64,000 nucleotides of DNA. It comes from Gnetum montanum. Taxonomy: Eukaryota > Streptophyta > Gnetopsida > Gnetales > Gnetaceae. The stretch covers positions 292 to 64,291 of the forward strand of contig MNCI01017638.1 of assembly GCA_015680685.1 (NCBI GenBank). The letters run 5' to 3'. The position numbers were made by a program, and so were the translations under genes. Shown piece by piece: positions 1-9,940 of this stretch (position 1 is the first letter of the stretch; every line of letters starts with the position of its first letter). The notes under the pieces are model-generated. The model worked only from the letters and a program-made list of their open reading frames with translations, was not told the origin of the DNA and searched no databases.

Positions 1-128
1 ACATACTCATCAGGATGAGTATATGTGACCTTGGATTGTTTAGGACCTAGCTGATTTGGGTTATGCGTATGATGCTGACCGTCTCCTGTGTTGCCCTTAG
101 GTGAGTTAATTTCGTGAGAAGAAGCCAT
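1..128 (-). CDS. Gag N-terminus of element A (partial)
   Basis: An open frame starts at an ATG at 128 on the minus strand and stays open to the window edge, giving 42 residues that begin MASSHEINSPKGN. The start aligns in style with the gag starts of B and D (MSSS-H-K/E-S/N-x-P) and shares the downstream Y-x-H-x-DEY motif, here YTHPDEYV. Gag forms the virus-like particle that packages element RNA. Unlike B and D there is no stop codon in this stretch, so A may be the least decayed copy, though very little of it is visible. Confidence 0.6.
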   Translation of the reverse strand, partial: MASSHEINSPKGNTGDGQHHTHNPNQLGPKQSKVTYTHPDEY

Positions 129-253
129 CTTAATGGTGTGCAATTTCTACCGTTAATTAATTTTCTTGATTAACTGATTAACCCTAAGGTTTGTTAGAGC
201 TCACAACGATGTGAGTGATATCCCTTATGTTCAATTGGCGTGAAAACACTTAG

Positions 254-271
254 TCCCCAGCAACGGCACCA
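254..271 (-). other. Primer-binding site of element A (tRNA-Asp type)
   Basis: On the minus strand this reads TGGTGCCGTTGCTGGGGA, one base inside the LTR. It differs from the perfect complement of plant tRNA-Asp (TGGCGCCGTTGCCGGGGA) at two positions, both C-to-T. This is where minus-strand DNA synthesis would be primed. Confidence 0.8.
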
Positions 272-1220
272 ATGATGAGTGGCGAGGTACCCCTACACTC
301 AACCATACGAATACGAGTGTGTACGCGCGATCCGGTCGAACTCCGCAGACTAAATGCCTTAACGCCGCAAGAAACACTTGGGGTTAATCGTTCGTTGTCT
401 TCCCAGGCTTGCTTGTATGTGTCACGGTGTATGGTTAAGCAAGTTTGAGGTACATGATTTTTTTGGTATTTTTTAGTTTATCTCCTAAGCTATGAGGAAA
501 AGGGTTGAGAAACTAACTAACTCTAACTAATGTCCTAAGTCTAAATTAACTAGCGTTAGCATCCGTTCACACTTACTGGACACACCCTGAACTATGCAAC
601 TGTGGTTACCAAACGCTAATCGTTACTGGGATCACCACACGTAACACAAGTGCTCAAAGTGGTCGTACTGAGGTACCTATTTAGCCTAAGTGTGATAAGC
701 AGTCGATTCCTTGGCTAGCCGTACACACCTGTGGATGCTCGTAGCCAAGTCGTACTTATCACACGTTCTAGCCTAGCGATGAGTAGCCAATTCCTTAACT
801 AGCTGTACACATTGGAATACTACTGGGATTACCAAGCGTAGATCCTGGAATACGCTACTGGGTTACCAAGCAGTCACAAGGCTCGTAGCTAAGTCGTACT
901 CATGTGTTGCGACGAGTAGCCGATTCCTTGATTAGCCGTACACATCCGTAGATGCTCGTAATCAAGTCGTACTCGTGCGCACTAGGAAAGCAATAAATAA
1001 AAATAAAATAAAACCATGTACTACAAGGTTTATCCAATCAAGTTTGTCTTTATTGCTGTACACAACTTGTGTTCAGGTTACAAAGTTGCTCGAATAAAGA
1101 GCCGTTCACTCTAGGACTCCTACTGCGGGCACATGGGAAATTAATCTAACTCTAGAGTGTTCAAACTGCCAGAGCTTCGCTACTTCTAGCCAGGATTGGG
1201 AAATGAAGGGAGTGACACCT

Positions 1221-1231
1221 CTTATTTATAG
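1221..1231 (-). promoter_or_regulatory. TATA box in LTR A
   Basis: Minus-strand CTATAAATAAG lies directly downstream of the palindromic U3 block. The same word sits at the same place in LTRs B, D and E, which supports a conserved core promoter. Confidence 0.7.
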
Positions 1232-1245
1232 ATAGGGTGGTGGAC

Positions 1246-1354
1246 CGTGATATCGCGTACGCGATATCGCAGGGAAAGACACGATATCGCGTAGGCGATA
1301 TTGCATGGGATGTGATATCGCGGCGGCCACGATATCGCGTACGCGATATTGCGG
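1246..1354 (-). repeat. CpG-rich palindrome array in U3 of LTR A
   Basis: Three blocks of the palindrome CGATATCGCGTACGCGATAT or slight variants lie within 110 bp immediately upstream of the TATA box. E carries one full copy, B's 5' LTR a half copy, B's 3' LTR eroded copies with CG changed to TG or CA, and D a half copy. Copy number therefore varies among LTRs of one family. A role as a transcription-factor or chromatin element is inference. Confidence 0.75.
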
Positions 1355-2894
1355 CACTATGCATGTCGCGTCTCATCAATTTTCTCTTAGGTTCTTTATG
1401 CATCTAACTTGACTTGCTGTAGGTATGCTTTAAATAGTTATAGCTTATCCTTCAGTGTAATTATCTCAAAATATAGCATGGTGAGATTATTAGGAATATC
1501 AAATACTATTTTCATTATTTCCCTAATTTATAGCAATCTATTTCAAAATTCTTTGTGTTATGCTATGATAATATCCTTATGGATTCTTGTTCCTATTACT
1601 ACAAATACTTCTATATCTTGTTTAGCATCAAAATTAGGAATAGATACCATAAATTATTTATGACCTCATGAAAATGGTTACTCCATCACCAGTTTTTAGC
1701 ATGACTTGGAAAGATGTCACCTTATCCAAAATATCTAGCTTATCATCCCCTAAAAATGTGATGGTAGCCTTACTAGTCATTGTATTAATTATAGTAAGAG
1801 ACTATCTCTATTGTGTCGAGAAGAAATTGGTCAAGTTATATTGTTCCCAACTAGAAATCCATGATGCCTCCTAGAGATGACTCATTATAGGCTTGTACAT
1901 CCCAATACTGCTAATAGGTATCTCAATGCTAGTGCTTATATCACTACTTTGTGTGGTGCTTGGACTTGCACTTATGATTTATGCTACTAGAATGGTGGCC
2001 ATTGGTATGAAAGTTATTGTGGCTATTGATATGCTTATTACTATTACTTCTAGAGCTACTAGTCGTGGCTCAAGAACTTTCTTAATAGAAATAATCTACA
2101 TGATTTCTTTACATGAAGTTATTGGTGCTTTGCACATATTATCATTAGTATATTATGTAATCTCTTCGCTTTTGTAAATTTTTCTAATCAAGCATGGGAT
2201 GCAGAGAATATTCTTTCTAGACTTGTTATTCTTGAACTTATGCTTGATCTCTATGAAGAAGAGTTGAGCTTACTTGGTAGAAAATTATTTACTTAGGACT
2301 ACATAGGCATGGGTTAAGAAGGAGGCAAATTTATTTAGATGTATCATTGGATTGATGTGGTGTTCCATAATATTGAAGTACAACATGTTAATCACCATTA
2401 AGGAGTTGTACTTCTTGTAGTCTATACCATAAGCACATTGGATCCATTTAGTCTTTGTGTTAAAGCCTAATTTGGTGGACACCTTGACCATTGTGATTTT
2501 TGCATTTGGGATTCAAACACCTTGAAAATCATCTCAACTAAATAAAATATGATGATATCTAATATATTCATAGTAGCAGCTAGCTACCTATTATTACAAA
2601 AGAGTTCTCTCTCTCCCAAGTACTACTTTATGTTAGTGAAAAATGTCGACCAAAGAGGAGAGATCTATAGCTATGCTTTCATCTCTTATGGAAAAAACTC
2701 CAAGATCATTGAATAATACAAAGTTATGTTTAGAATGAACATTGAATAATACTATTTTTCCTAGATCATTTTCACATACTTGTTAATGAGCATGATCTCA
2801 AACTCATTGAAGGATACCTCTCCCTATATAGATGCTTCTATATGCATATGCCTTAGAAACTAGACTTTTGGTTCTTTGAGTGCTAGTTTTCTAG

Positions 2895-2952
2895 CTTGTA
2901 ATTATTGTTCTTCTAGCTCTTGGCTTGTAATTATTGTTCTTCTAGCTCTTGG
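2895..2952. repeat. Tandem duplication, 2 x 29 bp
   Basis: The 29-bp unit starting CTTGTAATTATTGTTCTTCT occurs twice in exact tandem. Confidence 0.85.
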
Positions 2953-3930
2953 TCATGTCCTTATCCAAGTCTTACTTCTCTTAGCCTATTTTTTCTTCCT
3001 TGTTCAAGGCCTTTAGCCTTAGGGATTTATTTGGGCATCATTTGTAATCATCAAAGGGTAGAAATTAGTTTTTGACAATTTTTTCCTTAGCATCCAAACA
3101 CTTTTCAAATTTCTTGTTAGACCAAAATGTGAAAACTTCAACAATAAAGGATTAAGGTGATTGTAAAATTACATTTCTAAGGCCTTAAGATAACCAAAAT
3201 TATCAAATTCTTAGTTAATTTGATTAATCTTATTATTAGTTACCTTAACTATTTAAATATGGATGTTAGAAAAATTTTTCAAATTTGTGTCCTAAGAACT
3301 TTCATATTGTAGAGCGTAACTTTGAGAGTGCAAGGATTTTTGAAAAAACTAAATTAGAGATCTAGTTCATAAGATATCACTTTTAGAAGGCTTTGGACTC
3401 TCAAAACAACAGAAAAATTCCTAGTTGTTTGAAAGTAGCATCATTAACATCCTTCTAGCCTAGTCTCAACAAAATAGAGTTGTCTACATGAGTTGTTATT
3501 GTTGTTCATATCCATGTAAAGATAGATATTTTTTTATTTAAAATTATTTCAAATATTATTTTATCATTTTTCCTATGTCTTTTTTGGTCTTCCTTTTAAT
3601 GGCTTTCTCAAAATAGTGATGTAGTAATATTTTTTAATAGGCTCATTATTTGATCTCCTTTGAACATGCCCAAATCATTTAACCTTCTAATAAGAGTTTC
3701 AATGTTCCAGGTTGTCATCCAAAATTTTTGCTATTATACTTGCTTATTTACTCATGCTTGTTTTTGATGTGAAAATTCTTATCCACTTTTCATAACATCC
3801 AAGTGGGTTATGTTGTTGCATGTCATTTTTGGAGGATGCCCTAGCAAGCCCTTTCTCATTTTCCACATCAATGAGGCCTTGTGATTGCTATACATCACAT
3901 TGGGAAAATGCCATAGCATCTACAAAATGT

Positions 3931-3950
3931 AAAAAAAAAAAAAAAAAAAA
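3931..3950. repeat. Poly-A run, 20 nt
   Basis: Twenty consecutive A residues. It could be a retroposon tail, but I see no retroposon body or target duplication around it. Confidence 0.9.
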
Positions 3951-6019
3951 CAAAAAATATCTCATTTGTGAGATTTGCCATGGTTTATAATCGAATGTCA
4001 ACTTGATGTTAATCCTCCTCTTTTTGAATTTAGGTTTGGAACTAGCATTGGTGAAGTTTGTAGTTATTTGGAAAAAAATGATAAAGTTTAAGGGATGGGT
4101 ATGACTATATATAGTATTTTTAAATTGAGATGTTGTAGCCTTTAAAACAATATTTTTCATTTTATTTTTAGAGTTTTGACCTTCATTTTAATTTTTCTAA
4201 TTATAGGAAGCTTCATGGGATCTACTAAGCTAAGGTATGGGTCTCACCAATGTTTCCAAGATCGAGAAATCATAAAAATTAGTTTATTATAGTCCAAAAT
4301 AGCCAAGAATTATGTGAGAAAGAAAAAAATTAATAAAAATAAACAAAAAAATGTTAGAAAATTATGAAAATTAGGTTCCACAAATTGTATGATCATTAGA
4401 GAAGCTATCTATGATACTCTTTGAGGAAGTTAATGAGTAACAAGTTGATCTATAATCATGGTTGGAAAGAGTTATCCAAGGATGTCCTCACCAAAGAAAG
4501 CTCTTACCTTTTTTGCCCTTGCTTAATAATCTCTAGAGATGTCCATGGACATCTTAGGGATTAAATATCAATCATTCTTACATTCCAACCATTACATCTC
4601 TATCTTTTGTTGGGAAGCCTATACTTTGTTAGACATAACTAAGAAGATCATAATTGCATAATACTAATGAGGTAATACAAATATAATAAGGATAGAAAAA
4701 ATGAAACATAAGGTACTTACCATGGTCATAGAGAATCCCACATGTGAGACATGGTTAGAATGATCATCTTACTTATTAGTTAGGATTTTGATGAGATATT
4801 TAGTGGAAATTTTCTATCTCGTTGTAAGCTCAAATGCATGGATTTATTTGTGTGAACTTAAACCTATATTATAGACATATTTTGGAACTATGGTGATGTA
4901 TACCTAGTACACTACCTCATGTAGTGTGGTACCACATGCGATACACTAGTACACATGGTGTGCTTCCATACCTAATGAGACATGTACTTCATGTGTAGTC
5001 ACATGTGCTACATTGCTTAAGTTACAAATCTGAAAAAAATATAAATACTCAAGGGGTAGAGCTCAAAAGGAAATTATTTTAACAATTTGTTTTTTTTTTT
5101 GCATTTTTGGTAAGATATTATTCTTCTTCATTGGGTAACTATGTCATTTATTTTTCTTTGTATTTTTAAGTTATCACATTACTATGTAGTGAGACTCTAT
5201 TAGAGTGCTATCATGCTTTCGGAGCCTTACCATCTAGTTAATGTGGAGTCAAGTGCTTATGGGATGAATAACACTCATTTTGATTTGCTTAAATTTTTCA
5301 ATTTTATTTTATTAAAACTTGACAAGGAAATCTCATTAATAAATTTATTTTTTAAATTTAGAAATAATAATTAAATTAATTCCCTTATATAGATTATCTT
5401 AGTTGTGTCGAGATTATGATTATTTCATCTTGCCTAATAAGACTATACCAATGGAGTATGATGTTGGACTATTAAAGATGTGATTGAGAAGATTTTTTCA
5501 CTCGTGTATTAGTGTTGCACCTATCCTATTAAGGATTATGACATCATTTATGTGTGTATTTGATTTATGTGTTGTACCTATGTTGGAAGGAATTGTAATG
5601 AGTTTTAATTATTTTTTAATTATTTATATTTATAAAATACATAAAAATTATGAAAAATTATCATTTCCCTACCATGGTAACATAGCTTCTTTCACTTGTA
5701 TCATATGTATTATAATATTTTTATTTATTAAATGTAATGATATATATAAGTAAATATTACAATTCACATTATCATCATCTTCAATATTTACAATAGGTTT
5801 ACTATGAATATCATTGATAGAACTCTTATGGTATTAGGTAGAGAGGATTCTATCATTAACATCATTACTAGGGAAGGCATTTTTGAATTGCTTGTTTTAC
5901 TTATGCATTTATAATTTTCTATTTTTTTACTTAATTTTATAGAAAATAAATGAATAAAGAAATCATGGTTTAATTAAAAAAAGAAAATGGATTATAAAAA
6001 AATCTTAATTGGTTCAAAT

Positions 6020-8200
6020 TACTTTCAAAAATATGGTGAATGAAGCAACATCTTCTATTGTGATGGAATTTCATCAAGATAAACTAGAATAATGGTACGA
6101 TGCACACAGAAAATTTTGTAGTTTTCTAGAGAAGTTGTACTTGCTTCATAGAGAATTTGGTAGATTACGAACCTATGCTACCCCAACAATTAGTGTATGT
6201 TATTTATGAGAAGCAAGAGCTTCATGATATGATTATGAAGCAAGACTATGAGAACATACATATTGATAAGTAGATAGGACATTCTTTAGAGACTTATATT
6301 ACTGTAACATAAATGATTATAGGGAAAGGAGGTTCATGCATTTTTGTCCATGGAACCTAAGCTACATTGTGATGACTCGAATTAGTTCATCATTTTACAT
6401 TTGTGTTACCTTCATTTGAATGAAGATGTTGATGGTTTGTATAATTCATTTTTCCCATGGACCTTCTAGGATTAAGTTCATGAAGTAGTTTACATTCTAG
6501 ATGAAAGTGTTGAGGAGAGAAGAATTAAAAAGATTAATATGGTAACATTTTCACATTCAATGAGTAGTTAAATGATGATCCTTGGCTTCATGTACAAGCA
6601 TTTGTCATGGAATGTGAGCTACAAGGATTGAAGAGTAAGTGGCAAAACATTCATCTCTTTCCTCACATATTCAGTGATCATGCTAAACATGGTATCAAAA
6701 TCTTTCATCTAATTCCATATTTTCTTGGTTATACATGTTAATAGGTTTTAATGTTAGGTTTCAATCTTATGCGTAAGTTGAAAATCTTAGAAAATAGATA
6801 GTAGGATGGAAATAAGATACTAATGAATCATTAGATGTGATTGTAAAATAATATAATTTCATGATTAATCATTGTTCCAATTATGAATTTAATAAATGCA
6901 ATCAATTAAGTTCTTGGTAGAAGGACTATGACCATAAACTCATGAAAGAGTGGACATTTATGTCATGGGTAATCTCTACGAAAGGTTAGTGACTCAAAAT
7001 GTAACTATGTTAGATGTTGTGGCTAGATTAGAAGATGAATAAAATAAGCATACTAATGTAGAGGAAGTTAGCATAAATTCTAAATGCCAAAAGAACATGA
7101 AGAATGTTGAAAGTAAGATTTATATTTTTGATGTTATTGATGTCCCTGTGTAAGAAAACATAAGAACCAAGAACAATTTAGCATATCCTGCTAATATAGT
7201 TAATAAGGTTTGGGATCTATTAAATCAAAAGATAACTTCAAGTGTCAAGGATTTGGAAAAAAAACTTATTAAAGTAGCTATGAAAGTTGATACATGAGAA
7301 GGTAGGATTGATGGAAGTAAGAAAAATGATAAGAGACCTTACCTTGATTGGATATCTTACATTTGTCATCCATTTCTCTAGCCAAAACAATAACATCAAT
7401 AATGGATGGAGCATAATCCTTAGAAGTTGATACGTTGAAGTGCCCCCTCTACTATGCAACAAAATTCCTCATGTCATCCTTCTTCCTACTATGAAACTTA
7501 GCAGGCTATGAACCAAATACCTTAAGTAATGTACCATCAATATGATCCATATCCATCATAACTATCTTAATAGTTTTAGGTCCATCAATGTTCATCATGA
7601 CACTTTGTATTATTACAATGGAAAATTTTAAATTAACCATAATAGGGACATTTCCAATTTGTTAATGGAATGTATGATCCTCATTTTTCATCGTGTCACA
7701 TTTTTGGTTAGTACCACAAGAATCATGTTCCTCCTATGACAAGAAATTGATCACCTTAGAGATGAAAGTAGTTTTATAAGAAAAAAAAGAATGTAACTAT
7801 TAGTGAGAATTCATGCTCATGCCCTTGTTTGCATAATCTTTAAAGAAATAGATCCAAGAATATTTCTAGAGATTAAGCAAATGAAGTTTTCATTCCTTAT
7901 TTAGATAAAGGTAAAGATAAACATCCATAAGTAGAGGAAATAAAATTTCCTTTTGAAATTCAATCATTAAGGCCAACACTTGGGATGATACATAGAATCA
8001 TGAGAAACTCCTCAACCATTTGATAAAGTTCATCAAGGACAAGATTATTAGGTACCAACCTTAAACTTAGTTGTGGAAGAGTAGGTGTTCACATATTAGC
8101 TTTGATAGCAGAATATGGTTTTTCTGTTTTCTTATTTATGTGCTTTAATTTCTATTACCATGTGTACTTTGGTGTGAATATTTTTGAAACTAATGACGTA
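6020..8200 (+). pseudogene. Decayed gag-like coding relic, family uncertain
   Basis: Plus-strand translation in one frame, broken by many stops, gives long peptide-like stretches. Around 6030 it reads MVNEATSSIVMEFHQDKLE. Around 6960-7150 a GNLYERLVTQNVTMLDVVARLEDE stretch is followed by VNKVWDLLNQKITSSVKDLE (about 7200). Near 7520 VMYHQYDPYPS resembles the Tyr/Pro-rich tail of plant Gag proteins. Most stops are TAG, TAA or TGA where a Gln, Trp or Arg codon would fit. No protease, RT or LTR is identifiable nearby. It may be the remnant of an older element, or it may be chance; I do not recognise the family. Confidence 0.25.
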
Positions 8201-8417
8201 TAATTATTTAATATATTTATTATTTTAGTTTTGTGTGATTTATGTGCATTTTGTAGCATATTGATCTATCAATTTTGATATATTATTTTCTTGATATGAT
8301 TTTTGTGTTTATTTTTGTATTTTTAATATATTAATGATGAATCAATTTTGATATTCATGTTCTTTCAATTATGATTTTATGTATTCATGAAAAATAAATT
8401 AATATGCTTTATGAATG

Positions 8418-8422
8418 CTTAC
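8418..8422. repeat. Target-site duplication of element B, left arm (CTTAC)
   Basis: CTTAC immediately precedes the left LTR and is repeated exactly after the right LTR at 19017-19021, proving that B inserted as a unit. Confidence 0.95.
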
Positions 8423-8541
8423 TGATGAGTGGCGAGGTACCCCTACACTCAACCGTATGAATACGAGCATCTCATGCGTGATCTGATCGAACTCTAAGGA
8501 CTAAGTGCTTACGCGCCCTAATGGAACACCTAAGGTTAATC

Positions 8542-8542
8542 N
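8542..8542. other. Single-N contig join with 67-bp overlap duplication
   Basis: 8475-8541 and 8543-8609 are near-identical (one visible G/A difference), and the second copy is not present in the sister LTR. This is an assembly feature, not biology. Confidence 0.85.
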
Positions 8543-8883
8543 TGCGTGATCTGATCAAACTCTAAGGACTAAGTGCTTACGCGCCCTAATGGAACACCTA
8601 AGGTTAATCAATCGCTATCTTCCCAGACTTGTATTGTCATGGTTGTATGGTTAAGTAAGCTTGAGGTGTATGATTTTTATGTCTTTTATCTTTTTAACAC
8701 CTATGCTAGTAGGGAAAGGTGAAGAGAACTAATTAACTAATTTCCATTAACTATTCATTAGCTAAGCTTTAATTATCCTAGCATCAATATTCGTTCCCAC
8801 TTGCCGCACACACCCTGAACCAGTGCAACGCTACTGGGATTACCAAACGCTACTCGTTATTGGGTTACCTAGCTCTTTGTTGA

Positions 8884-8952
8884 GGAAAATGGCAAAAGAT
8901 AACTCATGTAACCAACCCCATTTTGTTGGGACAAGGCAAAGAAGATTATGAG
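8884..8952 (-). repeat. Au-SINE-like 3' segment
   Basis: The minus strand contains CTTTGCCTTGTCCCAACAAA followed by ATGGGGTTGGTTACATGAG. This resembles the conserved 3' region of the plant Au SINE family as I remember it (TTGTCCCAAC...TTGGGGTCGGCTACATGA). I do not see the tRNA-derived 5' part, so it would be a truncated copy that probably travelled inside the captured intron or flank. Assignment is from memory. Confidence 0.4.
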
Positions 8953-9227
8953 TAATTAAAATGCAGGGCCTAATATAATGAAACATATTTCATTTAAAAG
9001 TGCAACTTTGCAATGGCTAAAACTGAACTGCTGTAATAAAAAACAGTTTACTTCATTTCAGAACCACGGACCACCAATAAAAAGCTACCTTAATACATAT
9101 ACATACTAAAATGCTTAGCCTGAAAAAAGAAGTATTAAGAAAATGACAATTTCAAATTATTAGAATATTTCACAGAGCAAGGGAAACGCCACTCGTTTGT
9201 GATCCTATAAAAAAGAATAGAACATAC

Positions 9228-9363
9228 CCACGAGCAAAAGCCCAGTGTGACAACTGATATAACTGCACAGCTTCATTTGAGGCATGAAATGCTAAAAGAA
9301 GATAATTGCGAGGCTGAACCATCCAAGCATATCTCATGAACAAGCCCGAGTATATACACATTG
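9228..9363 (-). pseudogene. MPC1: Exon of mitochondrial pyruvate carrier 1 (captured fragment)
   Basis: The minus-strand exon encodes [31 protein letters not shown] and [15 protein letters not shown], the second half of the plant MPC1 protein. MPC1 partners another MPC subunit in the inner mitochondrial membrane to import pyruvate. The hallmark [12 protein letters not shown] and HASNE-VQLYQL motifs are undamaged. The exon is flanked by a good acceptor (CTGAATGTGCAG before CAATG) and a donor (GTGG/GTATGTT). The frame stays open on both sides only by chance: the hydrophobic 30 residues upstream and [11 protein letters not shown] downstream are intron read-through. No start, N-terminal helices or earlier exons are present, so this is a relic of gene capture and not a working gene. 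Confidence 0.85.
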
Positions 9364-9927
9364 CTGCACATTCAGATAAACATACAAAGCCAAAACAAAG
9401 TAACTGTGGTGTCAAAAAAACCACCACTGGAAATAAGAGTAATGAATCTGTGAGAATGAGGATCAGTAACACTAAGAATTATTAAAGAAAGACTAATAAG
9501 TAAAATTAAATGAACAAGTAGTCTGCTGCATGAATGTTCCCATCATTACAATTAACAACTAGGAGAGTCAAGGGTTGAGAGAGATTAATTATCTAGGAAA
9601 GAATTTAAACATTTAACAATAATTAAATCCTATTTAGCTTAGTCCATATGCTGCAAGGTTTATTAGAAAGTTCATCTTTATTGTCGTACACAAATGTGTG
9701 CTCAGGTACAATTTTCTTGAATAAAGATCCGTTCACTTTGAAACTCCTACTGCGGACACATGGAAATCATTCTAACTTTGGAATGGTAAAACTGCTATAG
9801 TTTGGCTAAGGGACTAACTCTAGATGATTGAATAAGGGAAAATTGCCTCTTATTTATATGCATGATGGCAGGCTGCGATATTGCGTACGTGATATCGCAG
9901 GGGCAAATGTGATATTGCAGCTCATCA

Positions 9928-9940
9928 TACCCCCATGACT
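9928..9940 (-). other. Polypurine tract of element B
   Basis: On the minus strand AGTCATGGGGGTA abuts the 3' LTR start TGATGAG. The same CATGGGGGTA precedes the 3' LTR of C at 34380-34389. This is the expected plus-strand primer. Confidence 0.75.

Larger units (their letters stand above)
1..1378 (-). mobile_element. Element A: Athila-like Ty3/Gypsy retrotransposon, 5' end only
   Basis: The right-hand boundary of a minus-strand LTR retrotransposon lies here and the rest leaves the window at base 1. Reading the minus strand one sees a 1.1-kb LTR, an 18-nt tRNA-Asp-type primer site one base inside it, a short leader, and then an open gag start. The LTR has the same TGATGAG/CTCATCA ends as B to E. 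Lineage is inferred from those relatives, whose RT is Athila-like. The bases after the LTR at 1379-1383 (ATTTT) would be one arm of the target duplication, but the other arm is outside the window. Confidence 0.85.
273..1378 (-). repeat. 5' LTR of element A
   Basis: The LTR begins CTCATCA-complement TGATGAG at the right end and ends at 273, with inverted 7-bp termini. On the minus strand it has a palindrome-rich U3, a TATA box (CTATAAATAAG), a clustered AATAAA signal (1049-1054), and a long U5 rich in the repeated words AGTACGACTTG and TGGTAATCCCAGTAG. At 1106 bp it is longer than B's 763-bp 5' LTR. Much of the extra length is repeated U5 segments between about 660 and 970. It resembles solo LTR E most closely. 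Confidence 0.9.
1379..6010. other. AT-rich stretch without a recognisable gene
   Basis: I find no supported gene here. Short open frames at 1409-2177 are hydrophobic AT-rich readings without family features. Visible structures are a 29-bp direct duplication (2895-2952), a run of 20 A (3931-3950), and a stretch at 4890-5010 with repeated ACATGTG/CACATG words. The reading near 1900-2280 has Tyr-, Cys- and Asn-rich patches that could be a dead gag tail, but this is too weak to call. Confidence 0.5.
8870..9556 (-). other. Captured host genomic segment inside the B 3' LTR
   Basis: About 687 bp with no similarity to the sister LTR. On the minus strand it holds about 190 bp of intron-like DNA, a 136-bp pyruvate-carrier exon, then about 360 bp of intron-like or 3' flanking DNA. 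That tail includes a SINE-like stretch at about 8884-8952. Because intron-like sequence is retained on both sides, the source was genomic DNA rather than spliced mRNA. It is in the same orientation as element B. Confidence 0.8.
8423..9927 (-). repeat. 3' LTR of element B, enlarged by a foreign insert
   Basis: The sequence matches the 5' LTR (18254-19016) from 8423 to 8869 and again from about 9557 to 9927. Between these, about 687 bp of unrelated DNA replaces a 44-bp LTR segment (18636-18679 in the other copy). The replaced segment and lack of a flanking duplication indicate substitution rather than simple insertion. A single N at 8542 is flanked by a 67-bp direct duplication (8475-8541 and 8543-8609) that looks like an unmerged contig overlap. 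The TATA region is visible at about 9849-9859 on the minus strand. Confidence 0.9.

Noticed and set aside
1409-2177. Three plus-strand frames rich in Ile, Leu and Met resembling membrane proteins
   Set aside because: AT-rich DNA gives hydrophobic readings by chance; no start context, family motif or conserved copy elsewhere in the window supports them.
5484-5753. 89-residue hydrophobic frame
   Set aside because: Isolated in very AT-rich DNA, with no motif, no neighbour and no promoter-like context.
9170-9472. A 100-residue open frame with a hydrophobic N-terminus that could pass for a complete small membrane protein
   Set aside because: Only 9228-9363 is coding. The hydrophobic start is intron read-through before a clear GTGCAG acceptor, and the tail follows a GTATGT donor.
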